64,000 nt of DNA from Trichomonas vaginalis G3 (GCF_026262505.1 NC_067208.1:1240001-1304000); one strand, 5' to 3'. Positions 30,853-40,630 are shown, counted from the first letter of the stretch. Numbers and translations: made by a program. The notes: a model not told the origin generated them from the letters alone.

Positions 30853-31560
30853 ATGTCCGAACAAGCACCGAAGCCAAACTCAATGGCAGATGTCCTTTCA
30901 AGGTTGCCAGACAAGCGCCCAGTTCAAATTCAAATTGCCCAATTGAACGCTCATCTGTCAAACACCATTAAGACTCTCCAAAGTAGTCTTATGTTAGAGA
31001 TAGCCAATCTCAAAGCCAATGTCCTCACGAACCAAGCTTCCAATGAGAAAGTCCTGAACGATTTCGCGGAAACCTTGCGCCAATACGACATAGAGAACCA
31101 AAACCTTGCCCGACTCATCTACCGTTTCTTCGAAGAGATAGACGCCATCTGGAAGGTACTCGGAAAGGACAGAACATGCAACACCGTAATTCGTGAACAC
31201 AGAATTGCCGAAGGTATTATCAAAGAAGAGGAAGAAGAGGAAGAAGAGGAAGAAGAGGAAGAAGAGAAACACGAAGAAGTTCCTGAAGCCGCTACATGGG
31301 CAACCCTTGTTGCCGATGACGCTTACGAAATTTCCCAACCCTACCCATACAAAATCCGCAACAAGGAGACAGGCAAGGTTCTTACCCCAGTCCTCAACAA
31401 CTTGGGACACTTGAACCTTAACCTTCGGAATTACGGTTCAATTTCCATGGGAAGGCTTGTCGGTATGCAATGGGTTCCAAATCCAGACAAGAAGACGAGG
31501 GTCAGACACATTGACGGTGACAAGCTCAACAACCGTAAGGAGAACCTCGAGTGGTTCTAA
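30853..31560 (+). CDS. Coiled-coil protein fused to an HNH endonuclease domain
   Basis: 235 residues. Residues 20-110 look like a coiled coil (VQIQIAQLNAHLSNTIKTLQ onward), followed by about 15 consecutive glutamates. The last 85 residues are an HNH_3-type domain with WVPNPDKKTRVRHIDGDKLN then NRKENLEWF, ending at the usual end of that domain. The N-terminal NUMOD-like segment YEISQPYPYKIRNKETGKVL resembles that of the 7,469-8,044 HNH enzyme. The fusion suggests a tethered or virion-carried nuclease, which is inference. Confidence 0.75.
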   Translation: MSEQAPKPNSMADVLSRLPDKRPVQIQIAQLNAHLSNTIKTLQSSLMLEIANLKANVLTNQASNEKVLNDFAETLRQYDIENQNLARLIYRFFEEIDAIWKVLGKDRTCNTVIREHRIAEGIIKEEEEEEEEEEEEEEKHEEVPEAATWATLVADDAYEISQPYPYKIRNKETGKVLTPVLNNLGHLNLNLRNYGSISMGRLVGMQWVPNPDKKTRVRHIDGDKLNNRKENLEWF

Positions 31561-31608
31561 GAGTAAAAAAATTTTATTTTAGGGGAAACCCCAAGTAAAT
31601 TTAGGTGT

Positions 31609-31872
31609 TTATTTGGATAAGTATGTTAAATTAAGGGTAATTTGCAAAATTAGTTCCCGACCTTTGAATTGGACTCTTTCGTTATCCCAGTTGCGTAGGA
31701 GGTCGTCCCAGAGGAGTTGGTAGAATTGCCAATCCAAGGACGATTTGTCCTCCCAGGCATTGAGGATGTACTGCTCGTAGAGTTTCATGACCTCTGCCTT
31801 GCACCAGACACCCTCTCCCTTGGAACGTAAGGCTTCTTCGAAGTGCTCGAATGCGATTGGCTGCATGACCAT
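31609..31872 (-). CDS. Small Polinton B protein
   Basis: About 87 residues from ATG 31,872 (31,866 also possible). It is rich in tryptophan (LDWQFYQLLWDDLLRNWDNE) and shows a loose resemblance in spacing to the 61,323-61,589 protein of Polinton C. It diverges from a short frame at 31,903; the spacer carries TGACACTTTTT. Not recognised. Confidence 0.45.
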   Translation of the reverse strand: MVMQPIAFEHFEEALRSKGEGVWCKAEVMKLYEQYILNAWEDKSSLDWQFYQLLWDDLLRNWDNERVQFKGRELILQITLNLTYLSK

Positions 31873-31902
31873 CCGAAATGACACTTTTTGTCCGTTTGGT
31901 CA

Positions 31903-32157
31903 ATGTTCGTGTCTCGTGCCATAGTCGACGAAAATACAGACAAACAGGTTATATATGAGTTTGAGACCAAGAATGGTGTAACTCGACCTGTCCGATTCAA
32001 AGACTCCGAGGGCGACCATGAAATTAAACGGAAATTAGCTAGGAAGGAATATAAAAATTTTTTACTTCATGCAATGTTTTATTTCTGTGCCGTCTTCAAG
32101 TATGCCCCAATACTTACGCTTGGAGAGGACATGAACTTCGGAAAATACCTTATCTAG
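31903..32157 (+). CDS. Short open frame, doubtful
   Basis: About 84 residues with NTDKQVIYEFETKNGVTRPV and a basic stretch. The second half overlaps the end of the PolB region on the other strand, so only the first 45 residues look protein-like. It may be the remains of a small gene. Confidence 0.3.
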   Translation: MFVSRAIVDENTDKQVIYEFETKNGVTRPVRFKDSEGDHEIKRKLARKEYKNFLLHAMFYFCAVFKYAPILTLGEDMNFGKYLI

Positions 32158-34213
32158 CTTAAAACAGCCCATCTTTTCACCGACCATTCCCATTTCAATG
32201 AGTTTGTTATAGCCTTCTTCGTTCGTCATGAGTGCGTCAATGTTCTCATAGTAAACCTTCACTTTGGATTTGACTTCCGAGAAGAACTCATTGTAGTTGT
32301 CAAGTACTGCCTTTGCGAACTGAGGGTAAGACCAATGTTCGACAATAGGTTTTAATGTGGTTACTAAGCCACTTTGACCTTGAGTGAATTCGTACTTCAA
32401 AACAAAAGGAGAAAACCTTTCAACAAAGTTGTCGACCTTCTCATAATGTTTACTCTTCATCTCTTGAGGTTTCTTAATGGAATATCCCCATGTCGAATTC
32501 ATAAGCAATTTGAGTGTCATTGCAAGTTTGGGGTTTGAAGCTTTCCTAATATCATACAGTTGTTGTATGACTTTTCCAACTGTATAGTTCCTTCCCGGGA
32601 ACTCACCATCTTCGTTTGGAATTCCAGTCGGAATATATTGGACAAACCTCATGTACGCAGCGTTAAGGTCGACATAGTATATCTTTTCATCTGAGTCGAA
32701 CTTGTCGCAACCAATTGGTCCAGTTTGTGGAAATTCAAGTGAGTCTCTTATCTTCTGAGAAACTTCTCCTGTTATCTCATAAACATCGTCGAAGCAACCT
32801 GTTTCATATAAAACCTTCTGACCTAACTCAGATGCTCTCCAATACAATTTGACGTCAATTGGATGTCTCAATGGAAGTTTGTTTATAGCATCTTGAAGTT
32901 CTTGCAACCTCATTGGAAGTTCTTCTGGTTCAGGTTGGTATCCGAACAATCCAACTCCTTGTGGAATTGTGTACTTCTTTTGTACTAGAACTTTTCTGGA
33001 ACAACTTTTGGTCTTGCTAACAATGAAAAGTTTGTTTCGTCTTTGGTTACAAAGTTTCCGTCAGCTTGTCATCTGGAATTGGTTCCAACAAACCTTTCTC
33101 GAAAAGAATGTTTACAGCTCTGACAATGTTGCACTTGCCTTTTCCGAACAATGGGTTTGTAAGACTTTCGTTCAACATGAAGTGGTTGTGGACAATTGCA
33201 ATCTTCAACCATGGTAAGTCTTTGTCAACAACATAGTCGTCATGTGAAGAACCTTTAGCTGTAGGTATGTTGACTCGGATATTGACATTTGCCAACGGTG
33301 CAATTTTTGCCAATTGACCTCTGAGAATGTACCTTGTCTTCACACAATGACTCAAGATACTTCATCTTCTCATCTGTAACAAGACCAGAGTTCCTGAGAC
33401 ATGTAAGAATGCAAGGTTCATTGACAATTGTTTCAATTGAATTGTAAATTCCATACCTTGTCAAGTCAATGTCAGACTTATTTATGAACGGAAAGTATCC
33501 AGCATGTTGTCTGACTGCTTGAGGGTTAGGTTGGTACCATTCGAACTTGACACTTGCAATTCCTTCAATTGCATTCAAAATGTCTGAGTCGGAGTCAACC
33601 ATTTGTTCTCTCTTTGTAGTCTTGAAAGCGTCAAGAAGTTTTGCGGCTGTTTGTTCATTGCCATTTGCATAGTAAATGTGACCATCCAAATCCGTTATGG
33701 TCAATCTGAGATTGTGTCCTTTCTTATTTCCGTCTTGTATGGCAGCAAGTACACCCATGAAGCCTTCTTTGTTCTTTTCCTTCGTCAAAGTTTACTGTAA
33801 AGGTTCGACCAGATGTAATTTGACTTCTAACTTCACGATACTTTTCATATGCATATCTTGTTCTTTCCATGGGAGCATGTGTGTCTTCACCTTTTCCTTT
33901 TTTCCTTCTCAAAGGATGCAATTGTTCGTCATGTTTCCAGTAGAATCTGGCAAAGCCGTCGTGTCCTTCAACTCGAGAGTTCACTAACATCGAAAGGCAT
34001 GTCCATAAGACGTTCTTCTTTCTAACCTCTCTAGTCTGTTTGGATAATTTGCACGTGCTGTTTCCAAATCCATTTCGTAGCGACCAGACAATTTGTCATA
34101 GACTTTTATGGGTCTTCCCTTCCTATATTTAAACTTCTTCGAACTCTCCAACCATATCTTTGCAACTCTGCTTTTATTCTAGCAGACTTTCTATCCATTC
34201 TATATGGGGGCAT
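32062..34213 (-). pseudogene. polB: Divergent family B DNA polymerase of Polinton B (broken)
   Basis: The part near the C-terminus shows palm-like segments in the right order: YYVDLNAAYMRF (motif A-like), LKLLMNSTWGYS (motif B-like), VKVYYENIDALM (motif C-like) and SKRKYWG. They differ clearly from those of Polinton A, so B carries a different polymerase lineage. Upstream sequence with LRLTITDLDGHIYYANGNEQ would be the N-terminal part. The gene is broken, with about four breaks. Confidence 0.65.
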
Positions 34214-34296
34214 TTTTATAAAAATAAAAAAATATTTTTTTCTTTACTTTACATAACCGCTCTGCTGCCATAAGTCTTTGACTCCAACCATACCAG

Positions 34297-34665
34297 CTAA
34301 TGAAGGTTGACTTGGTTTAGTTTCCAACTAAACTTTGGTTTTGGTTTATCTTCAGTTTTTGGTTTTTCTTCTTCTATCGGTTTTTCGTCACTTTTCGGTT
34401 TCTCTGACTTTACTTCACTTGCAGGAACAGTTGTGTCGTCAACATCTTCATAAATATCATATGCCATTTGTTTTTGTTTTCCTTTCAACTTTTTGTGTTT
34501 GTTGTAAAGTTTAGAATATTTCGACTCTAAGTCAATGAGATGTTCTATAATGAACTGTTGGTCAGTGAAGTAAACTTTTCCATCTGTTGTCTCGAAAGCT
34601 CCTTCAGACTTCAATATTTTATTTGTGAGAGTCTGTTTCTTTTTTGAGATACTAGCCGTTCCATT
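34297..34665 (-). pseudogene. Small lysine/proline-rich Polinton B gene (broken)
   Basis: Coding sequence reads YFTDQQFIIEHLIDLESKYS with a coiled coil, then a KPKSDEKPIEEEKPKTEDKP-type charged tail. It looks broken, with about one break. Not recognised. Confidence 0.4.
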
Positions 34666-34846
34666 TTTATGAAAAAGTGACTTTGTAGTTAGGGTTTGTA
34701 TTTTCCAGACCTGGCACTTTCTATTATTGAATTTTTCTCTTCATCTGTAAGTTCTTTGACAGGTTTTGACAATGGTTCTGAACTTTTTGTTTGTGGTGTC
34801 AATCTACCGTTTCAACTTCTTCGGTCATTTCATCTCAGTAAAAATT

Positions 34847-34999
34847 TTAGTTTGGTTTGTTTTCAACTGGTTGTTGTTGTTTTTTAAGTCGGTCTAAAAC
34901 TTCCTGAGGTATAGGAAGAACTTGACAAACACGTGGTGTAACTGCTGGAAGCCGACAAATCCATCTTGAACCCATTTGTCTCAATGCTGTATTGTTCAT
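34847..34999 (-). CDS. 50-residue Polinton B protein
   Basis: A short frame from ATG 34,999 begins MNNTALRQMGSRWICRLPAV and ends in KKQQQPVENKPN. Its ATG is preceded on its strand by a TTTTTTACTGAGATGAA start context like that of neighbours, so a real small gene is plausible. Not recognised. Confidence 0.4.
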   Translation of the reverse strand: MNNTALRQMGSRWICRLPAVTPRVCQVLPIPQEVLDRLKKQQQPVENKPN

Positions 35000-35018
35000 T
35001 TCATCTCAGTAAAAAACT

Positions 35019-35420
35019 TTACATTCCCCACGTTTGAGGCGGTTGAGGTTGGTTATTGTTTACCCATTGTTGTGCATGGTTATATCCTCTGTTAAAGAAT
35101 CTTTCACCTTGGTCCATATAGTGTCCTGCTTGGTTATAGTAGTCATTTGCTTTGTTATAATAGTTTCCTGCTTGTCTTCCTACATTGTCCATCCATCCTT
35201 GAACTTTTCCTCTTGTTTCAGGATTTGGAATAAGATTTGTTGCATCTCGTGCTACATCCCAACCTTTCTGTACAGTTTGTATAATAGGTTGTGCTTTCTC
35301 TTTAAGTATACCTAATGTACTCAAAATCTTCCTTCCAACTCCAAATACACCTCTGGCTATTGTTCCCACTGCGGGCAAAAATCTGGATGCAACTCCTGCT
35401 AATGCGCCAAATAAACCCAT
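35019..35420 (-). CDS. Amphipathic small protein (MGLFG type)
   Basis: 133 residues. The N-terminal 45 residues are an alternating glycine/hydrophobic/basic stretch (MGLFGALAGVASRFLPAVGT), likely an amphipathic helix, followed by a polar, tyrosine- and asparagine-rich tail. Two other elements' proteins begin alike: 38,806-39,048 (MGFFSSIGNFFRRVGRG) and 55,050-55,457 (MGFGDYVKAGWGMVKKN). The pattern recalls membrane-active minor virion proteins such as adenovirus pVI, which is only an analogy. Confidence 0.6.
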   Translation of the reverse strand: MGLFGALAGVASRFLPAVGTIARGVFGVGRKILSTLGILKEKAQPIIQTVQKGWDVARDATNLIPNPETRGKVQGWMDNVGRQAGNYYNKANDYYNQAGHYMDQGERFFNRGYNHAQQWVNNNQPQPPQTWGM

Positions 35421-35438
35421 TTCTTATGGGTTAAAAAA
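35421..35438. promoter_or_regulatory. 18-bp divergent promoter
   Basis: The entire spacer between divergent start codons is TTCTTATGGGTTAAAAAA. The size equals that of three other divergent spacers in this window. Confidence 0.5.
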
Positions 35439-36397
35439 ATGACGAATCCAAACAAGGACCCCTATGTTTCTAAGGCGACAAAGAAAGCACTCATGGTAAA
35501 AATCTTTAGTTCAACACCAAATGCTTGGTTTATGGATATCTTGGAAAACATTCCGAGAGTTAGAACAGATGGACCACCATACTGGCTAATATTTGTCGGT
35601 CAAAACACAAGATACTGTGAAGCCATACCATTATGGTCCAAAAATATTTTAGATGTGAAAACTGCTTTGACAATATTCGTTGACAAATACCATCCAACAA
35701 AACTGACATCTGACTGTGAAAGTTCTTTCAAATCAGATGATGTAAAAAACTATCTGCGTTCAAAAAATGTAAACCAATATTTCATTGTCGACCAAAACCA
35801 TTCTGCTCTTGGTGTCATTGACGGTTGTATAAAAATGTTAAGAGACTTAAACAACCACAAGGTGGTGAAGCAAATGAAATGTCATATGACGACAAATATA
35901 GACACTTCTCCATGGCAAAGATGAGACAAGTTTTAAATATTTACAATAGCCGTAAACAAAAAGGTTTGGGAAACCACTCCCCCGAAGAAATGAAAAACAA
36001 CCCTGACTTAGAGAAAGACTATATATTTAATAATTTAGTCAAAAGAGACAAACAAGAAAGAATGCCGGGCTTCAAACTTCAGAAAGGTGACAAAGTAAAA
36101 ATAGAAATACCTAAACGCGACCCATATGAAAATACTATTGACTATGACAACAATGGGAACTCGACAGGTACTCACATTCGTGTTCGTAAAAATAGAAGAA
36201 AGTATACAAGAGAATATTATGAAGTTTTAGGCAAACATGGCAAAATGTACACACTGCAAGCAGAAGATAAAACTACTATTGCCAGACCTCGTTTCAAACT
36301 TATCAAAGTTCAAGGTGGTATACTTTCAAAGACAGTTCCTAACAAATATAAGACAACTCCTGACGAATATGCTAAAGAAGTTGAAAATGACGACTAA
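35439..36397 (+). pseudogene. Retroviral-type (rve) integrase of Polinton B (broken)
   Basis: The coding region shows an rve integrase core, with FMDILENIPRVRTDGPPYWL leading to LIFVGQNTRYCEAIPL, KLTSDCESSFKSDDVK and HSALGVIDG, followed by a C-terminal region with KLQKGDKVKIEIPKRDPYEN like the SH3/chromo-type tail of Polinton integrases. It is broken, with about one break. Polintons use this enzyme to insert. Confidence 0.7.
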
Positions 36398-37935
36398 GCA
36401 TTTCTATACCATGCGTAAACTGTCATGTAAGGTGGCATGTATTCTTTACTTTGTCCCGTTGTTTGCGTATATCCCGAAACGCGATGTGTATGGTTTCCAT
36501 CTCCCTGAGTGTTACCCCAGAAACAATTTATAGCAAACTGAACGTCGTCTTTAACATCATATCCTTTACCTTTTTTCATTGCTGACCAATCCCAAAATTT
36601 ATGCTTATGCCAACCTGCTTGAGATGTACTTAAATCTATGTAGTGACTATGTGCAGGTAAATTTTCACCTGAAATTGTTTTACTTCCACCTGTTTCCTTT
36701 GAAGAGTTTGCACAATACAAAAACCTGTCGACTATTTGAGTCCAAGTTCCAAAACCAAGTACTACTTCTGGTCTGGTAGAGTTCATTGACGTATAAATAG
36801 AGCCTATAGGATATAATGTTTGAAGCATTTCTGTCTTTAATGTTTGAAGCTCTGTTTTGTCTGCTTTCTTGTCATATAAATCTTGAGCAGTGAATTTAAT
36901 ATTATGTTCATCCTTCATGACATAAACATCTTTACATCTAATGTTTCTCATCGTCGTTATGTCGTCATCCGATGTTAAACCTTGTGGAAAGTTAGGAGGT
37001 TTACAATATAATACATCCCCACCAGTTTCTTCAACCGTTCCTTCAATACTTTCTATAGCAACAGTTGTAAAACTTGTATGTGTATGAGTCTTATTTGCTT
37101 TCTTCTCTAACTCATCGTTAACATAAGTTTTATCTGCTTTAAGGTCTAAACATCCTGAAACCCATCCTGTATCGGCTTTAGTTTTTAAAATCTTCGATGT
37201 CCATTCATGGTACCAGTCAACCCTTTCTTTCATTTCGTTATCTTTTTCATCCACATATTCCTTATCTGCTTTCTTCTCTAACTTACTAGCCACATATCCC
37301 TTATCTGCTTTATTTTCAAGGCTAACGTTTAAGTCTGTTATTTCAGATATAGAATGTGTATGTCCAACGGCACTTTTCCTGTTTAAGGTTTCTTGTAAGT
37401 TTGTAATATTTGCAATGGTATGTGTATGTCCAACGGCACTTTTACTGTTTAAGGTTTCTTGTAAGTCTGTTATTTCAGATATAGAATGTGTATGAGTCTT
37501 TTTAGAATATTCGTTTTCAGCTCTCGTCACTTCACTTGACATTTTATTGTCAACATATGTTTTGTCTGCTAGTTCAGGATGAGTATGTTCTTTTGTTGCA
37601 TAAGCATTGTTAGCTCTTTCTTCTTCTTTTGCTATTGCATCGTCTACATATTCTTTGTCAGCTTTGTTGTCAACATCTGCTTTCAAAAGAAGTTCATTTA
37701 TAGGTTTCTCGTTTAAAGTTCCTTTTGTTGGATTTATACAGACAGTATGGTTCTTATTGTCTTGAAATAGAAACTCATCTGTCATTGGGTTTAATGTCAG
37801 TTTTAAGTTTCCTTCTTTCAATGACTCAGATATCTTAGAATAGTTTGAAAAGTTTGTTGTGTTCTTATTTAGAGCTTGCATAATGAGTTGTCGGTTGTGT
37901 TGTATTTCTCTTATGGAAGCAATATCTTTCGACAT
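36394..37935 (-). CDS. Tail-fibre-like protein with phage tail-collar end
   Basis: 513 residues, open throughout. Residues 90-300 hold repeats of KADKEYVDxx type and three copies of HTHSISEITDLQETLN-like units, as in trimeric phage fibres. The C-terminal 135 residues match the tail-collar/baseplate pattern: YPIGSIYTSMNSTRPEVVLG, FGTWTQIVDRFL, HSHY/HTHRVSG and an end YMPPYMTVYAWYR. It would project from a capsid and bind a surface. It forms a divergent pair with the minor-capsid candidate at 37,954. The domain source is phage-like; its presence in a Polinton is notable. Confidence 0.85.
   Translation of the reverse strand: MSKDIASIREIQHNRQLIMQALNKNTTNFSNYSKISESLKEGNLKLTLNPMTDEFLFQDNKNHTVCINPTKGTLNEKPINELLLKADVDNKADKEYVDDAIAKEEERANNAYATKEHTHPELADKTYVDNKMSSEVTRAENEYSKKTHTHSISEITDLQETLNSKSAVGHTHTIANITNLQETLNRKSAVGHTHSISEITDLNVSLENKADKGYVASKLEKKADKEYVDEKDNEMKERVDWYHEWTSKILKTKADTGWVSGCLDLKADKTYVNDELEKKANKTHTHTSFTTVAIESIEGTVEETGGDVLYCKPPNFPQGLTSDDDITTMRNIRCKDVYVMKDEHNIKFTAQDLYDKKADKTELQTLKTEMLQTLYPIGSIYTSMNSTRPEVVLGFGTWTQIVDRFLYCANSSKETGGSKTISGENLPAHSHYIDLSTSQAGWHKHKFWDWSAMKKGKGYDVKDDVQFAINCFWGNTQGDGNHTHRVSGYTQTTGQSKEYMPPYMTVYAWYRNA
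36402..36800 (-). other. Tail-collar domain of the fibre-like gene
   Basis: This is the C-terminal domain of the 36,394-37,935 gene, recognised by GSIYTS, FGTWTQI, several HxH pairs and the YMPPYMTVYAW end. It resembles phage receptor-binding collar domains. Confidence 0.75.
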
Positions 37936-37953
37936 TTTTATTCTAGATAAAAT
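37936..37953. promoter_or_regulatory. 18-bp divergent promoter, near-palindromic
   Basis: TTTTATTCTAGATAAAAT fills the spacer between the fibre-like gene and the minor-capsid candidate. It is close to its own reverse complement, as expected if one site serves both directions. Confidence 0.6.
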
Positions 37954-38801
37954 ATGCTTTCAATAGAAAAAGAAAATTCAAGAGTTGCTACAACTAAACC
38001 ATTAGATGAACTTTTTACTAATGTCGGTCAAAAGTTTGAGACAGAGACCGTAAAGCATGAAGGCTATCGTTTTGACTACCCATTAAGATGGCTAAGAGAC
38101 CCATCTGTCACAAAAGCTATTGGCTTTCGTAGAATGAAGTTCATTTCAGAAGCCATACATGGTTTCCCATTTACGGTCGGTTTTGAAGTTCGATACTATA
38201 ACAAAGAAAAACGTATGTATGAGAAATTTGAACAGGGAAAACTTTTACAAGTTAGTTTGCTTGTAAACTTAGAAACAACTCTTCAAGCTTTTCAAAAAAA
38301 ATAAACGATATCTATATCGAATATGCAAAACAGTATAACATTGACGAGGGAGAGTACCATCTCGATATTATTTATGACAGGAAAAATGCAACTGTTAAAA
38401 TCAATAGAATAGAAGACCTTGGAGAAAACGTTTATATTTCTACAAAATATAACAACTTGGCATGGTATAGATTTATGAGGATGTTAAATCAGCCTGCAGC
38501 ATATCCAGTACACCCAGACTTTTATGAAGTCGAAAACCCTAATGGAACATATGAAAATGTTTTCGACCAAGATGCTATTATTGTTCATGCTTCATTTTCT
38601 GGCGCCCAAAACTCTTTCTTATGCTTGGCAAATGACTTTTACGAAAAACCTACAAAGTTATACGAACCACCAAGTGGAAGTATTTCAGACTTTCAAGTAT
38701 GGTTTACTACAGATGGAAGAAAAAGAATAATTCCATTATACCATGCGTTTTACTTAGAACTTAGTTTCATATACAACTACTATCGAACGGTAAAAATATA
38801 A
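37954..38801 (+). pseudogene. Minor-capsid (penton-like) candidate of Polinton B (broken)
   Basis: The region begins MLSIEKENSRVATTKPLDEL, continues beta-rich with FDYPLRWLRDPSVTKAIGFR, and ends with FYLELSFIYNYYRTVKI. The layout (N-terminal FxYPxxWL segment, central acidic region, beta-rich end) resembles the 9,534-10,286 and 53,051-54,121 proteins. It is broken, with about one break. The capsid role is inferred. Confidence 0.5.
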
Positions 38802-38805
38802 TTTT

Positions 38806-39048
38806 TTAATACGGTTGAGGTGTTGGATTTGGTTGCCAACTAGACTGTGGTGCAGGTTCAGGCTGTTGTATAACAGGAGCTTGTTCTTCTGGTTCAGGGT
38901 CTTTAGGTATAATACCAACAAACTGACCTACTCTTTTACCAATATTTTTGACTCCGTTCCAAATTCCTCTTCCTACGGTTTTTATTCCATTCCATATACC
39001 TCTTCCAACTCTTCTGAAGAAGTTTCCAATACTACTGAAGAAACCCAT
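38806..39048 (-). CDS. Amphipathic small protein (MGFFSS type)
   Basis: 80 residues. The first 45 form a glycine/arginine amphipathic stretch with a near repeat, GRGIWNGIKTVGRGIWNGVK. The rest is proline- and glutamine-rich. It is a relative in style of the 35,019-35,420 and 55,050-55,457 proteins. Possibly a membrane-active virion component. Confidence 0.55.
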   Translation of the reverse strand: MGFFSSIGNFFRRVGRGIWNGIKTVGRGIWNGVKNIGKRVGQFVGIIPKDPEPEEQAPVIQQPEPAPQSSWQPNPTPQPY

Positions 39049-39066
39049 TTTACTATATGTAAAAAT

Positions 39067-39429
39067 CTAATGTCCACCTAGTCTCTTACGTTTCCTGTTG
39101 AGTTCCATAGCATTCTTTAACTGGAGCTCATACATTCTGTTTCTCCTCTGGTAGAAAACATATTCTGGGTCAACTCCTGTGTTCGCGTCATCTGCATAAA
39201 GTTGTTTATATCCCACTTCAGGGTTTGTATAAAACTCTTTCCATCTCATATTTGCATACCATGGTGGCAAACCTAACGCAGCGTCATTTGACATGGCAGT
39301 TTGCATTTGTACATCTGTTGGCACTTGACCATAGTTTGCCATTGCAGTTTGTATTCTAACTTCATTTGGAATATTCTCTGGGTTTGGTTGTCCAGGTTGC
39401 TGTGCATTCGCTAAGTTCTGTGCGTCCAT
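39067..39429 (-). CDS. Small Polinton B protein
   Basis: 120 residues with two related segments (VRIQTAMANYGQVP and VQMQTAMSNDAALG), then WYANMRWKEFYTNPEVGYKQ and a basic end (ELNRKRKRLGGH). It lies in a run of minus-strand small genes. Not recognised. Confidence 0.55.
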   Translation of the reverse strand: MDAQNLANAQQPGQPNPENIPNEVRIQTAMANYGQVPTDVQMQTAMSNDAALGLPPWYANMRWKEFYTNPEVGYKQLYADDANTGVDPEYVFYQRRNRMYELQLKNAMELNRKRKRLGGH

Positions 39430-39452
39430 TTAATATTAGATATAAATATCTC

Positions 39453-39584
39453 TTACGAGTACATATACTGAACATTTGCAGGCATTGGTTCATCTTCATA
39501 TTCTCTGTACTTTTCTGCCACGTCAAAGAAATAAATGACACAATGGAAAAAACCTAAAACAAGTAGTCCTATTTCAAACCACAT
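39453..39584 (-). CDS. 43-residue single-span membrane protein
   Basis: A short frame from ATG 39,584 starts MWFEIGLLVLGFFHCVIYFF, a clear hydrophobic span, then a charged tail ending NVQYMYS. Its start overlaps the end of the methyltransferase gene by a few bases. A small membrane protein also occurs in Polinton C at 62,027-62,197. Not recognised. Confidence 0.5.
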   Translation of the reverse strand: MWFEIGLLVLGFFHCVIYFFDVAEKYREYEDEPMPANVQYMYS

Positions 39585-40387
39585 TTACTTACTAATAAAA
39601 TTTCTTTGTTATGACACTTTCTCCGGTTTATAGGACCTCTCTCATATTCTATCTTGTCATATCTAAACTCATAGTCATGTATGTCCTCTAACCATCTCAT
39701 AACGGTTTCCAAACCACTTTTATCGGATGTAAAGTAAAAGCATGGATGGTTATGTAAAACGTCTAAAGTTTCTAAAGAGTCTCTCAAAGTCCAGTCTACT
39801 TGGTATTGAAAATCCCATGTGTTATAGAACGGCGGGTCCACTATAAAGAAAACATTTTCCTTGTCTTTATATTTTTCATACAACTCTGTCCAATGACATC
39901 TCACAAACTCTATACCCTCAATATATTTTTCTATGTCCTCTTTGAAAACATTTGTATAGTTAAGATATAAAACTTTTGACATAAGTGTTTCAATGTCATG
40001 AACTCTTATAGAACCACTATATAATAGTCTAGCAGATATACTATCCCAGTCAATATATTCTGCTTTTTTCAAAACCTCTCTCACAATATTTTTGTTATCT
40101 AATGGTATACGTTCCATCTTACCTATAGGTATCTTTTCTTTTAACTCTTTCAATATATTGTTTGTATCTGGTATATGTTTGAGACGGTCCATATAGTTGT
40201 CGAAGTCATTGCATATAATCTTTGAGTCTGGGAATATTGTATGACATAAATGGGATATATAGAAACTTCCACCGAACAAATCTACAAATGTTAGACCATT
40301 CGGTAGTTTCTTAAGTTCTCTCAATATAATATCTTTACATCTACTCTTATTTCCAAAGAACGGTAACGGTGGTTTTGTAAAATTCAT
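39569..40387 (-). CDS. D12-class N6-adenine DNA methyltransferase, Polinton B
   Basis: 272 residues, whole. The start MNFTKPPLPFFGNKS and VDLFGGSFYISH form the SAM-binding region. NDFDNYMDRL and FFIVDPPFYNTWDF follow, the last being the DPPY-type catalytic motif in the form DPPF. The 62,222-63,064 enzyme of Polinton C is a full-length relative with DPPYF. Such Dam-like enzymes mark the element's DNA or protect it from nucleases; that role here is inferred. It is the last gene before the right-hand noncoding end of B. Confidence 0.85.
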   Translation of the reverse strand: MNFTKPPLPFFGNKSRCKDIILRELKKLPNGLTFVDLFGGSFYISHLCHTIFPDSKIICNDFDNYMDRLKHIPDTNNILKELKEKIPIGKMERIPLDNKNIVREVLKKAEYIDWDSISARLLYSGSIRVHDIETLMSKVLYLNYTNVFKEDIEKYIEGIEFVRCHWTELYEKYKDKENVFFIVDPPFYNTWDFQYQVDWTLRDSLETLDVLHNHPCFYFTSDKSGLETVMRWLEDIHDYEFRYDKIEYERGPINRRKCHNKEILLVSKCGLK

Positions 40388-40597
40388 TTATATATAATAA
40401 TAAAAATGTTTTTACCCGAAAAGTGACAGAAAAGTGACAAAACATGAAAACATATATAATTTGTGAAAAGTGAAACAAAAAGTGACATTTTTAAAAGTGA
40501 CATCATTAATATGATGTAAATAACAACGGTTTTGGTTTTGTCACCGGCTGGTCGGCTGGGGTTCGGTCCTCCTCTTGGGTCTTGGGCAAAATTTCTT

Positions 40598-40630
40598 AGG
40601 GCTAGAAGGGGCGCAGCCCCTGGAAGCCCC
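40598..40630 (-). other. Two-tier hairpin, right copy
   Basis: Read on the minus strand it is GGGGCT, TCCA, GGGGC, TGC, GCCCC, TTCT, AGCCCT. Compared with 15,725-15,757 the inner stem differs at two base pairs, and both differences are compensated. Confidence 0.8.

Noticed and set aside
36394-40387. Bacterial or phage DNA contaminating the assembly (tail collar and Dam genes)
   Set aside because: These genes share start contexts, AT-rich codons and 18-bp spacers with Polinton genes and lie between Polinton B's ends.
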